In this document: in pieces, positions 36,921-47,201 of the stretch
Numbering within the stretch: the first letter of the stretch is position 1
How the letters are laid out: each line of letters opens with the position of its first letter
Assembly: GCA_963169105.1 (NCBI GenBank)
Contig: OY720636.1
Span: 123,058,668-123,122,667 of the forward strand
Direction of reading: 5' to 3'
Length of the DNA: 64,000 bases
Source of the DNA: Ceriagrion tenellum
Taxonomy: Eukaryota > Arthropoda > Insecta > Odonata > Coenagrionidae
Notes under the pieces: generated by a model
Database searches by the model: none
What the model saw: the letters and a program-made list of their open reading frames with translations, nothing else
Told to the model about the DNA's origin: nothing
Translations under genes and position numbers: made by a program

Positions 36921-38135
36921 AAATGACTCGATTTCTCGCTTCTCGTATGATACAACATACATCACGATTAAGCATGAAATATTGTATCACTTTCTAAGGT
37001 AAATGTTGTAAATTTTGGTACTGCATTTTTTATTTTGTACTTTTATTTATCGTACTTCTTTGGATTGAAAACTGTTTTGAAGCCATGAGTATGTTTATGT
37101 TTTTTATATGAATGGAAGCAGAGATATATTTATGCTTGTCTTTTTTCATTGCTTGCAATTTCAACTGTGTAAGTGTATATTTATGCAATTGACAAGATGT
37201 ATCCCGCATAATATTGGCCGAACGACCAATAAACCTTATTATTATTCTAAAACTACGAATAATACCACATCTAATATTGAAATGAAATCACATTCAGAAA
37301 TATTTAGAATGCGGGTGTAGTACTTATCGTTTTGAGGGTTTTTTTAATGTTCTACTACAAAGATTGGAGTGGTGTGTAGATTAATGTGGTGTATATAAAA
37401 AGGTAATACTTTTTCAATCAACCAAATATGTCAAAGTGGAAGAGAAATTAGGACGAAAGGTTTTGAAAAACAAGTATGGTTTTTATAAATTTGCTGAGGC
37501 CACGGCCTTTGATCAACTTTGACCTTCCTTGGAATACGAATTTTAAAAAGTAACTATATCGCTTAAAGAATTTTTCTTGAAAGCATAAATCGTGAAATAG
37601 GCACTGACAGTATTTCGATCGATTATGCTCTCCACTGATAATCTATTAGATTTAATTGAATTCCTAGTACATTTCTCATTATTTTCTATGCAATACCCAG
37701 TCAATATTTGCTAATTACCACTCATACTTTTCTCTCTCCACCAACCCAATGCTTACTCTGACTTTGAAAACAATAACTATGTATTATGTGTACAGATGCA
37801 TCAATGGCCCAAAAGTTTTGAACAGAATTGAATCGTGTACTGATGAAAGTTCATGCAAATAAGCATTTTTGTATTTCTTATTTTCATATTTTTTTGAATC
37901 ACAGTATTACGTAAATTTTACTCCCGATTTGGCTAAATGTCTGCTATTTTATATAAATGTAACTTGTGGGGTAGGAAAGCCAAAAATATTAAAAGATATT
38001 TGTGTTATCATTACTGTCGTTGACCAGTTGGGCTTTATAAAGAAAATTTGTGTGCAACGAGGCTCTCTTTTACCACGAATATTTATTTCCGCCAAGTGCA
38101 GTAAGATAATGCATGTGCAATTTTTTTCCCGATGT
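36921..38135. other. AT-rich DNA, no gene seen
   Basis: The frames at 37,108-37,320 and 37,869-38,138 have no recognised domain. Confidence 0.5.
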
Positions 38136-38139
38136 TAAT

Positions 38140-38745
38140 CCTTAGCTTGTGATGTCGAGGAGAGAGATGCGATCCAGGGAGAGAATGGGGTGTGCAGGGA
38201 GGATTGAGCATGATGCGCCAGCATGTACATCGCGGCGATCATCTGCTCCCCAGAGTATACGCACGGCGAAGGGGGCAAGGAGTTGGTGTAGACGGGGGAC
38301 GATCCGGGGGCATTGTGCGGTATGAGTGGACGAGGGGGAGGGGTCTGGAAATGTCCCGTAATTCGGTTATACTTAATACGCGATGTGCCCAAGTGCATGA
38401 GCCTGTACCGCATGTGCGTGCAGTGGAGAGGGCGCAATGGACTCGACGCTGGTGCATGCGAACTGCCGTCCGGACGCATTCGATTGTGCGTGGAGAGGAT
38501 TGAGGAGGGGGAGGGATAGTGGCAAATTTTTTTTTTGCGCATTTTGGTCCCCCTGCCGAGAGCATTCCCGTCGCTTTTTTTGTGTTTGGACGGAATGACT
38601 GGACGAAAAAAATTGACGCGATGAGGTGGAGGGTGGAGAGAGAGGGTTAAAAGGAGTGTTAGTTAATGTCGCCCGGAGTGAAAAACTCCTGTTTTGTAAT
38701 TTTTTTTCGGTGGACAGTTTATGAGAGAGAGAGAGACGTGTGTTC
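38140..38745. other. G-rich island
   Basis: G-rich and CpG-containing on the plus strand, ending in a (GA)n microsatellite near 38,722-38,735. Overlapping frames on both strands are compositional. The following 350 bases are T-rich without a recognised gene. Confidence 0.5.
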
Positions 38746-39703
38746 ATCCGGTCGCCATTTCTGACATTCGTTCGCTTTTCTTTCTGCGCCTACCTTTTAT
38801 TTTTTCATATCACCATTGCCATGCCACCGCATTTGCAAAGGGAGTTTTTTTTTCAATTGTCTTCATCCGCGTGACACTGTTGCCACCCCTGGTACCCGAA
38901 AGCCTCTTTTTTTGCCTCGAAAACCAATTGACTATCAAACGACCATTACGCTTCGTCCCAGTCTTTTGTTTCTTTATTTTTCGACAACCGTGAAAAGTGA
39001 CGGTGAATTTTTTCCCAACCACCTGTCAATTGCGTCTCGTTTGTAGCTCGAGCCGTTGATTGCTCTTCCGCAACACTTCGGAGTGTCAAGTTATCAACGA
39101 TTTTTTACGTGGCATTCCTCTCTCTTTGATTAAATCATTTGGGCATTTGTACTGATGAAGTGGCTGTCCATTTTCGTTTTCGGTACATAACGTGCGCCAT
39201 TTTTTTCTATTTTGGAAAACATATGTAAATATATTTTGAGTGTAATGATACTTTTGATCGAGGAAAAGAAGGATAAAAATAATACTAATGGAGATTGGCT
39301 AGTTTTCATGAAGATAAAGTGGAAATCATAGACGAGTAAATTATTTGTTGGGATAAAACTTGCAGCGGCGGTTTGTACAAGAAATGACTTGGTTTTTTGT
39401 TGACGAAACATTGTATAAATTTCTTGTCCACGTTTTTACACCTTATCCTTTAGACCTTGGCTTAAATGTAGAGTAGATCTCAAATTTTCCCATTTCGAAG
39501 AACTTGAACATTTCACGTATCTTTTAGCCTACAAATCAATTCTCGTCTTTCAAATTCAGTTTATATTGCACTACCTTATTTTAAATGGAAGTGAACACTA
39601 TTATGAGGGACTTCTTATATTTGGATTATCATGTTGGCTCAGGTGGCCTTATTAGGCAAATTATTCAATCAAATTACTTACTGAATCCACAGCGCAAAAT
39701 TGA

Positions 39704-39923
39704 GACTAAAATATCTTGAACTCTAAGGCTTCTGCCGAGTCGTTCAGATGATATCGAAGACTTTTCGGGTTCTCTTCCGCGTGTTTCCATTGTCAAAGAT
39801 GACAGTGATGTTCACTTCTGACCTGAAGAAGACAGCTGCAACGCTGTCGCAAATGTCGTCTTCGACAATGAAAACACGCGGAAGAGAACCCGAAAAGTAT
39901 TCGATATCGACTAAAATATCTTG
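39704..39923. mobile_element. Penelope-like foldback insertion with 15-bp target duplication (copy D)
   Basis: GACTAAAATATCTTG occurs exactly at 39,704-39,718 and 39,909-39,923. Next comes a left extension of about 31 bases with AAGGCTTCTGCCGAGTCG. The inverted arms (39,750-39,804 and 39,855-39,908) share GATATCGAAGACTTTTCGGG and GTTCTCTTCCGCGTGTTT-like sequence. The middle contains CTGAAGAAGACAGCTGCAAC and CGCTGTCG, the hairpin-type motif usual in Penelope-like terminal repeats. The right arm ends in GGAAGAGAACCCGAAAAGTA, related to the right ends of copies A and E. Confidence 0.75.
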
Positions 39924-40155
39924 TCAAAAATTTCAAAATTTACACTAAACATGATTCAGTTGCTTACCTTGGATGATGTAGATCAATACCCGCCATTCTT
40001 GAAACTTACATTTTCCTACCAAAACTCCTTCTATAAATAACAATAAATCAATATCTTCTCAAGTCTCAATTTGTTTTTCAACAAATTTACTTGACAAATT
40101 CGACATGCTGAAATCATTCTCAGGTATTGAATTGTAATAATCTTAGGTTATGATG

Positions 40156-40278
40156 ATGTAATAATAATGTTGGCTTTGTCAACGGCCCTGAAAACGTTTC
40201 TAAGAAACGTCGGCGAAGATCAAAATGGAGCAACTCGGACGGAAACCCGAGAAGAATTTACTTCAATGTAATAATAAT
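40156..40278 (+). mobile_element. Single-arm Penelope-like insertion with 13-bp target duplication (copy E)
   Basis: ATGTAATAATAAT lies at 40,156-40,168 and again at 40,266-40,278. The 97 bases between contain CCCTGAAAACGTTTCTAAGA, then GAAACGTCGGCGAAGATC, and end GGACGGAAACCCGAGAAGAA. The ending matches the right ends of copies A and D (consensus GGAAAACCCGAAAAGAA). There is no inverted second arm, so it looks like a solo or 5'-truncated terminal repeat. The direct repeat is of low complexity, which weakens it as evidence. Confidence 0.55.
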
Positions 40279-40711
40279 AATATTTAATTTCACTCGCAGA
40301 ATAGTATGCATTTATATTATTAAGCAACCGTAAATAACGGTGAATTTGGGCACCCATGAACACACTTAAACTGAGGTTTTACGTACTATAGTACGGGTTT
40401 ACTTTTACTAGCATACTTTAGATTTGTAATTTAACTTCCACTCCTGTGGGTATGATTTTGCAGTCGATGCAGGTCAGTTTGATCTGTGCCAAGTGCAATA
40501 GTACGATCTCTAACTTGATTGTTTTATAGCATTAATGCTGGATATCTCTCCTACATTGAGAAATTATTCACTGGAAGTAGTGATTTTAAATTTGGGCAGC
40601 GGCGACCACTTTCCCATTCATATTTTTGGCTTCGTGGAGACTAGTTTGAAGTGTTCCATGGTTTCAGGCTCAGCTATACGGAAGTTTATTTTCACAAGTG
40701 ATAAGATTATC

Positions 40712-40893
40712 AGGTACAAAAAGTCAAAATATGCCAAGAGGTTTATATAACATTGCGGTTAGAGGCTACATTCTCCTCCTCTCCTTCCCCCTCCTACCCT
40801 CTCCCATCCCCTAACCCCCCTCCTACCCTCTCCCATCCCCTAACCCAGCTGGTATATAAACCTCTTCACATATTTTGAAATTTTTGTATCTCA
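40712..40893. repeat. Diverged inverted repeat around a C-rich minisatellite
   Basis: AAAATATGCCAAGAGGTTTA at 40,726 is inverted at about 40,855 (TATAAACCTCTTCACATATT). Between them a 29-base C-rich unit (CCTCCTACCCTCTCCCATCC then CCTAACCCC) is present twice at 40,790-40,846. The right arm leads into GATGACACCGATATGTCGAA, a Penelope-like hairpin motif. I could not find flanking direct repeats, so I leave the class open. Confidence 0.45.
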
Positions 40894-41089
40894 TGATGAC
40901 ACCGATATGTCGAAACATGTTCTACCGCAATAAAAAATATGAGCAATAAAACTAATATGCATTTTCTTAGCTCACCTCGCGTCGCGACATCATGTTGTGC
41001 ATCCTGAACTTAGCCTCGCACTAAGATAGATGCTCTCGGGTGTATGCTCTTGCGATTCGATTACATCTCCGTTGAGACTGAATGTGTTG

Positions 41090-41350
41090 GGGTTGCTGAT
41101 GGAAGGCATCGAGTAGAGGAGAGTAATTTCGGGGGTAACGAGGGGGGTTGTGGAAGAGAGGGGTGGAGAGGGGGTTGAAGTGGTGAGTTAAGCCCATCAA
41201 CGGCCCCAACACTGTTTGTCTCGCCGTGTCCTCCCTTCTTCCACGAGCCGAGCCTCACCTCCCTCGCCGTCTTCCTCCCTCCTCTCATTCCTCCCATGTT
41301 CGCGTAACTCACGCGCGAACGCTCTTCGGCGTCGACGTCGGAAATCAAAT
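41090..41350. other. Island switching from G-rich to C-rich
   Basis: About 41,090-41,180 is purine-rich on the plus strand (GGGGGGTTGTGGAAGAGAGG), and about 41,200-41,310 is pyrimidine-rich with CpG. Reverse-strand frames (41,061-41,459) are Arg- and Gly-rich in one half and Pro- and Ser-rich in the other, consistent with composition. Confidence 0.45.
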
Positions 41351-42095
41351 CTTCCTTTCCTGTGCAAAGACAAAAAATAAAGAATCGTGATCTTCCATGC
41401 GTGAAAAATTCGCACCGGAGTGGAGAAAGCCTAAATGTAGGAATAAAGGAATTGCTCATCCGAAAAGTTCCTAATATCGTCTGTCTTTTCTTTTTGTTAC
41501 GGTTTAATTTAGTCCCATTTCCTTTTGTTCCTGTGTAAAATGTCTTAAGTCTTTTTATGCAGCCTTGAGCCTTAATATAACGTGTGAGGTAAGGAGGGTT
41601 TGCTTTTTATTCTGAGGAACAGGGAGTTTGAGTATTGTTTCAGTCAAACTTGCAAATCGTGATATTTCATGGAGCCAGTCAAATGTATAATTTGTGGCTA
41701 AGTAGGTAAGCTTCCGAAGCCTAGATGTGGTACGTGCAAATTCCTTTTCAGGCTGAAGACGATAGACTTCCCACTCAAGAGATTTTGGGTTATCAGGCAA
41801 ACATAATTACTACTTGTCTCAAATTGGATGTATTCTTAAATAGCGGTAATCAACATTAATCAGAAATGGTATGAATATGCTGATTGGTTTTTGTAGCGTA
41901 TAGTTGAGTTCATTTTATAAAGATGAGCTCATCAAACTATAAACCTTATTTTTGAAGTAGCTATTTCTTAATAAATTATTGAATGATAGTCATATGACAA
42001 GCAAATGGTCAATTTGCGTCACCATTATTGATGGATTATTTTGGTGTACATCTTCTCTCTAATGATACTTAGCCGAATCTCGTGTTTTACATTAT
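41351..42095. other. AT-rich DNA, no gene seen
   Basis: The reverse frame at 41,555-41,800 has no recognised domain. Nothing else is supported. Confidence 0.45.
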
Positions 42096-42100
42096 CTATC

Positions 42101-42425
42101 ACTCATTCATTCATTGGTCATTCAATCCTAAGATTGGTGGACTGCAGCCCTCCACCCTTCCCTATTTAATGCTAGTTCCCTTACCTCCTGGTGTCTCTCC
42201 CAACGTACATTCCTCTTTATTTGGACCATTAAATTCTTCCTGAGTCTTCCTCTGGGGACCTTTTCCTCTATTTTGCCTTCAATTATGTTTTTCACGAACC
42301 CTTTGTGTCTCAGGGTGTGTCTAATTCATCATGTTCTACTTTTCTCAATGGAGTTCCATATGGTCCTTTCCTCTTATACTCTTCTTTACACTTCATCACT
42401 ATTCATCACTATAGATATAATAGTT
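42101..42425 (-). mobile_element. RTE-like LINE 3' end fragment, reverse orientation
   Basis: Read on the reverse strand, a broken SDEV-RRV-EER stretch is followed by TLRHKGFVKNIIEGKIEEKV, PRGRLRKNLMVQIKRN, RELALNREGWRAAVHQS and a short AATG-type simple-repeat tail (plus-strand CATTCATTCATT at the low end). It aligns step by step with the forward copy at 32.3-32.65 kb. It is 5'-truncated, with stops in the upstream part only. This is the cleanest C-terminal tail of the family in this window. Confidence 0.75.
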
Positions 42426-42985
42426 TTACTATTATCTATCACATCAATATTAGTCACTGTAAGTATCATAAACGTTTTAATGAATATGGGTGCGGACCCC
42501 TTCGAATATAAATTTTTAATGTTTACCCATTAATTCAATTCCAAAATTGCCATATATTTCCATTTGGCTAAATACATCCCCAATTTACAGTGGAATATAC
42601 CAAAGAATGGATATCACCTGATTAACTATTGCTGATTACGTGAACGTTAGTCACTGCTGACTCCAATTATTCCTGATTATTTGCTGACTTAAAGAAAAGT
42701 CATGAGATCTTACCATCAAGAATATTAACATGACGTAATCCAGCCTATAACCTTTAGCAATACAAAATATATGAACTCATTCTTCATAGAATAAAATGGG
42801 ATGGTGCTCGTTCGCCTTGACTCCCTGAAGGGTACTGGAATCACCTTAATATAGAGGCAATCAAAATCCATCGAAACAAATTGAATTTTAACGGAGATTC
42901 GGGCTTCCATGAATCAACTCATGAGAGCCCATTCTTTGAGCCACCCTGAAGGTTCGGGATAGCGAGCCAAGAAGGCCGGCAACAA
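42426..42985. other. AT-rich DNA, no gene seen
   Basis: No feature I can support. Confidence 0.45.
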
Positions 42986-42989
42986 TTGA

Positions 42990-43029
42990 CCAATCAGCGG
43001 CAACCGGACCTCTTAGCGGGGTATATAAT
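42990..43029 (+). promoter_or_regulatory. CCAAT plus TATA promoter-like segment
   Basis: CCAATCAGCG (42,990-42,999) is followed 22 bases later by TATATAAT (43,022-43,029) in a locally GC-rich context (AACCGGACC, AATCCGGCCC). The spacing is plausible for a eukaryotic core promoter with a start near 43,050-43,060. No long open frame follows. It may be the promoter of a retroelement or a non-coding transcript. Confidence 0.3.
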
Positions 43030-43828
43030 CCGGCCCACCTGGATGTAAAAGGCGGCCAATTTGGTATTTTATTTACAGCCATTATAATTGTGAGCGAACC
43101 GCTTTTTTAGAAAAGTTAGAAATAAGGATATCTTGACCTGTTTTTAACCCAAGAAGGATTCCGTAATATAAAACATACTTCCTCCCTATTATCGTAACTC
43201 ACAAAAGAAACTGATTCAAGATATAATCAAATGATATCATTCCTCAGTTTTCAGTGGTAAAACTGCGTTGATTAATAATTTGGATAAATATTTTTTTCGT
43301 GGTGAACATAATCTATTGCCACTCTTTTCACATATTGCGCGGTAAAATATAAAATATATTTTACTGACTGACAAATTAATATTTTGGAGTTATCTCCTTG
43401 AATTATTTTACTGTGGGCACAATTGGTGTAAGCTGCAGCATTTGTACGGCATAACATTTATAAATTTTCCTTTGAGATATTTATAAGGAGGTTTGAGTTA
43501 ATTATAATCAATAAATTGTGAAATATTATGAATCCATGCAACCATGACTTTTATCTATAGTGCGTATTTTTTGCATAAACATTCGCATAAATGGCTCGTC
43601 CTTCGAAAACATATAACGTTTAAACACATTGTAACTCATACTGTAACCTTGAGCTGAAAGAATAATGCATTTGAGGGGAATAAATAAACAGTCCTTCAAA
43701 GAATGGCTTCAGTTGATAGCAAAAGTCTTTAATTAGTTCATTTTTAATGCTTATTTTTTCTGCTATTTCAATTGATAAATCAACAACAATTCCTCTGTCA
43801 ACGTTTTTAAAACTTTTGGGAACTTTTA

Positions 43829-44098
43829 CAGTGCTGTTAGAGCCAAAATTACTTATTTCTTTTCATTAATACTCATTTATTGGGCTCATTAATACCTGTA
43901 CAGTTTATGACTAGAATTAAATATGTAGGAATAGCATTGTGAGAAATTGGGAGGAGAGTTAAAAAACATAAGTATTCTTATACATGTGATGAGGCCTCGG
44001 TCCTTCATTCCAGTCATTAACTGTATAGGTATTCATGAACCCAATTAATGAGTTCAAATGAAAAAAGTGATTAAATAATTTTGGCTCTAACAGCACTG
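43829..44098. mobile_element. Foldback MITE with hAT-like ends
   Basis: The element begins CAGTGCTGTTAGAGCCAAAA and ends with the exact inverse. The inverted arms extend over about 89-92 bases (43,829-43,917 and 44,007-44,098), containing AACTGTATAGGTATT and its partner. CAGTG at the tips is typical for hAT transposons. The flanking octamers (AACTTTTA and AAACAATT) do not match, so no 8-bp duplication supports it. It has no coding capacity and is about 270 bp long. Confidence 0.65.
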
Positions 44099-44183
44099 AA
44101 ACAATTGTGATATTAAGCTAAATTTGAAGTGTGCAGTTTAGTTATCACGGAGGCTCTGATTTTTTAAGTTTGAAAAGACTTTT

Positions 44184-44275
44184 CTTCACCTGGAAAATCT
44201 ATAAACAGTGGAGTTTAAGTGTTAATGTGTCTTCACCTTGAAAATCAATGAACAGTGGAGTTTAAGTGTTAATTT
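44184..44275. repeat. Two-copy 47-bp tandem repeat
   Basis: CTTCACCTGGAAAATC at 44,184 and CTTCACCTTGAAAATC at 44,231 each begin a unit that shares ACAGTGGAGTTTAAGTGTTA. The two units differ at only a few bases, suggesting a recent duplication. Confidence 0.7.
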
Positions 44276-44315
44276 CTGCATTGTTTTTCTAATTTGGATG
44301 TATTTATGAATATTT

Positions 44316-44623
44316 ATTACACTGATTGCTATAAAAATATCAATAATTTCTTCGATTGGTAGAGAAATAGAATATTGGATGTTTTCTTGGTACTAACGTC
44401 TTATAATCATGACCTTGAGCCATAGTTGGCATGAAAATAATTTTAGTTTATCCGTCGGGTGTTAAGTTCATCTTATAATGTACTATTTAGGTTGAAAAGA
44501 GTGATCAATGATGTAATAGTTATTGAAGGTATTTAGTATAATTTTTAAACAAGTGTCTTCTCGTCTCGCACCTACTGGAAATGAGCGTCTCTTCATTAGT
44601 CGCCGACTCACTAATATCCCCTC
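44316..44623 (+). repeat. 308-bp duplicated segment, copy 1
   Basis: The sequence from ATTACACTGATTGCT to ACTCACTAATATCCCCTC reappears at 45,614-45,923 in the same orientation, with only about ten substitutions and small length changes. It has no open frame and no recognised motif. Together the copies bracket a C-rich island of about 1 kb. Confidence 0.85.
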
Positions 44624-44639
44624 CGATTAAATTACTCCG

Positions 44640-45365
44640 CGGCGAAAGAATGCTCTCTCCGTGCGCTCGCTCCAGCGGGCGCATAAATCCATCGCCGCAC
44701 CAATCCTATCAACTTGATTACCTGACCTCGGATTAAATTACACCTCCCGCTTAAACATTGGCGTTCCGTGCTCTCTCCCGGTCGACATCGTGAGGCGTCC
44801 CCTCTGCCTGCGCCCCCCCCCCACCCTTCACCCCGCCGTTCCTCACCGCTCCCCGTCGGCGGCAACGGCTGCGATTCCCGTGTCCATCCGTCGCTCTCTT
44901 CACTCCCTCCCGCCTCCGCTTCCCGTTGCGTCCGCCTCTCGGATGCCACTCGATTCGCAGCGCACCTTCCCGCGCCCGCCCTTTTCCCGCACCCCGAACT
45001 ATCTTCCCCGCACCCCGGACGCCGCGCTCACGTGCCCCGCCTCACACTCCCGACTTTCTCCGGTTCTCTCCCTCCGCACCCCTCCCTCTTCGTTCATTCC
45101 CCCAACCCCTCTGAGCCACCACACCCCCCCTTCCCTCTCGACCCGCCGCTATTGTCATCAACCCCCACCCGACACCCACAAAACCAACACTTCATCGCCG
45201 AAACACATGCGCAATCCGTGTCGGGATCACATGCGCAGCACACGTGCGTGCGAGGCCGCGTGTGGAGAACTCACGCGCGGGCACACGCGAGGCGAGCTAT
45301 GCGACGCTAGCGTCCCCACTCCCCCTCTCTTACTCTTCCGCCCCGTTTACATTGGTAGCTTTTTA
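44640..45365. other. C-rich, CpG-rich island between the 308-bp copies
   Basis: Dense C runs (CCCCCCCCCC near 44,812) and CpG. The frames of 180 and 215 codons are Pro-, Ser-, His- and Arg-rich in two overlapping registers, so they are not believable as proteins. The island sits just inside the duplicated segments. Confidence 0.55.
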
Positions 45366-45613
45366 CCATTGTGGTGGAAAACGCTAGAAAGTTTTACCCG
45401 AATTCGCACCTCTCCTTTATTACCATCGCCATCATAGTATTTTCTCCCTTTAACGTGTGCCACCTGTGTCACCTCCTTGAGTACACGATATTGGTGAGAA
45501 TTGATGGAATGGCCTATGTTTCTAACGTGCATTTCGATCGACGAAATAAAATTATGACGATGTGCAGCCAATGCAAGTTTGTCTGAGCGGGAAAAGTTAC
45601 CATGATGATGAGG

Positions 45614-45923
45614 ATTACACTTATTGCTATAAAAATATCAATAATTTCTTCGATTGGTAGAGAAATAGAATATTGGATGTTGTCTTGGTACTAACATCTT
45701 ATAACCATGACCTTGAGCCATAGTTGGCATGAAAATAATTTTAGTTTATCCGTTGGGTGTTAAGTTCATCTTATCATGTACCATTTAGGTTGAAAAGAGT
45801 GATCAATGATGTAATAGTTATTGAAGGCATTTAGTATAATTTTTAAACAAGTGTCTTCTCGTCTCGCACCTACTGGAAATGAGCGTCTCTTCATTAGTCG
45901 CCGACTCACTAATATATCCCCTC
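45614..45923 (+). repeat. 308-bp duplicated segment, copy 2
   Basis: This is the second copy of the segment at 44,316-44,623. Directly after it, TGTGACCTTTGTTTCTAACA occurs twice (about 45,933 and 45,962), and a related ATGTTTCTAACGTGCAT lies at 45,517. A small motif family thus surrounds this copy only. Confidence 0.85.
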
Positions 45924-46019
45924 ATTTGTGATGTGTGACCTTTGTTTCTAACAAAGATCATGTGACCTTTGTTTCTAACATGTATATATGCGAAGCTTGT
46001 ACTCGAGATATAAATCATG

Positions 46020-46753
46020 GCAAAAGACCGTCTTGGCAGAAAATTTACCTCTGTCGGCGGGAGTTACTATCTCTTATCCCAGCAATGGATTACCATGGCA
46101 AGAAGCTCGTGGCGCGAATCGGGTATTACTCCCCTTCAAATCCCTCGCCCTTCTCCATTCTCCTTTGCGTCCAAGGGCGACCCCCCTTCATACTCCCTCA
46201 TACCCTTTCTACTCCACACACATACGAACGTACAATCCCCCAACCCCTTCTCCAAACCAACGCGACCCCTTCTCCTTGCCCAACGTCAGCCCCCCTTCCC
46301 TAACTCCCAGTTCCCCCTCACCCAGCCCCCCTCTTCCCCCCATCGTCCCCACGCACGCAATACATAATCAGCGTGTCCTTTATTCTTCGGATGACGCATC
46401 GGTCCCCCACCCCACTGTTACCCTCCCCCTCTCCCCCGCCTATCGCCAGGGTATATACCCCATTCGCCCTTTCCCCTCTGCCCTCTCCCTATCTTTACTC
46501 TATCCTCTGCCCCCTATCCTCCCCCATTCTCCCGCATCCTTCGCCCGCTCCACCCATCTTTCTCTTCTGGCGTCCCTCTTTCGACTCCCTCGCGTTTCTC
46601 TCTCCGAAGTGTCCTCCCCTGAACTTCTCTTTCGGCCTTATTACCCATCCCCCCTTTCTTCTCCCTTCACGGCGACCCTCTCGTTCGCCGTCTACCTTTT
46701 CTTTCTGCTCTTTTATGGAGAACGAGCGGAAGGTGCCCGTTGAAATTCAACGG
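46020..46753. other. Pyrimidine-rich C-rich island
   Basis: Strong C/T bias on the plus strand. The 251-codon frame at 45,988-46,743 is Pro/Ser/Leu-rich after its first 50 codons and is overlapped by two other open registers. The island ends in the quasi-palindrome CCGTTGAAATTCAACGG (46,737-46,753), which is the reverse complement of the core at 17,497-17,513. Confidence 0.55.
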
Positions 46754-46847
46754 CTGTGAAAAACATTGAAGTTATTTTATACTATCGATAGCAATCGAAA
46801 TATGTCGCTATATATCGCGCACAATTTATTTCTCATGACTTTAGTGG

Positions 46848-47201
46848 ATTCTTCTATTTCGACTAATACGGTCTGGACCTATATTCATCATATATCCATG
46901 AGGTTCGGCATCAGCAATTCTATCGGTCGTCAAGAGGACAACGCAGCAAAAGCGATGATTTTCAGCAATTTAATGATTATTTTTTCAAACTTTAAAGTAA
47001 ATCAGTTGGAAAATAAAAATCGAATTCTTCTATTTCGACTAATACGGTCTGGACCTATATTCATCATATATCCATGAGGTTCGGCTTCAGCAATTCTATC
47101 GGTCGTCAAGGGGACAACGTACAAAAAGCGATGATTTTCAGCAATTTAATGCAATTATTTTCAGCAATTATTTTTTCAAACTTTAAAATAAATCAGTTGC
47201 A
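46848..47201 (+). repeat. Tandem duplication of about 176 bp
   Basis: Unit 1 is 46,848-47,023 and unit 2 is 47,024-47,201. They share ATTCTTCTATTTCGACTAAT, GGACCTATATTCATCATATA and CTATCGGTCGTCAAG, with few differences, chiefly a small extra ATTATTTTCAGCA-type insertion in unit 2. The repeated frame in the forward open reading frame is a by-product. Confidence 0.85.

Noticed and set aside
40895..40925. Hammerhead ribozyme, as in some Penelope-like repeats
   Set aside because: TGATGA and GTCGAAA are present, but the stem II closing pair and the CUGAUGA core base do not fit.
44790..45437. 215-codon forward open frame
   Set aside because: Compositional artefact of a CpG/C-rich island, overlapped by a 180-codon frame in another register.
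45988..46743. 251-codon forward open frame, the longest in the window
   Set aside because: It becomes Pro/Ser/Leu-rich in the C-rich island and has two other open registers. The first 50 codons show no known domain.
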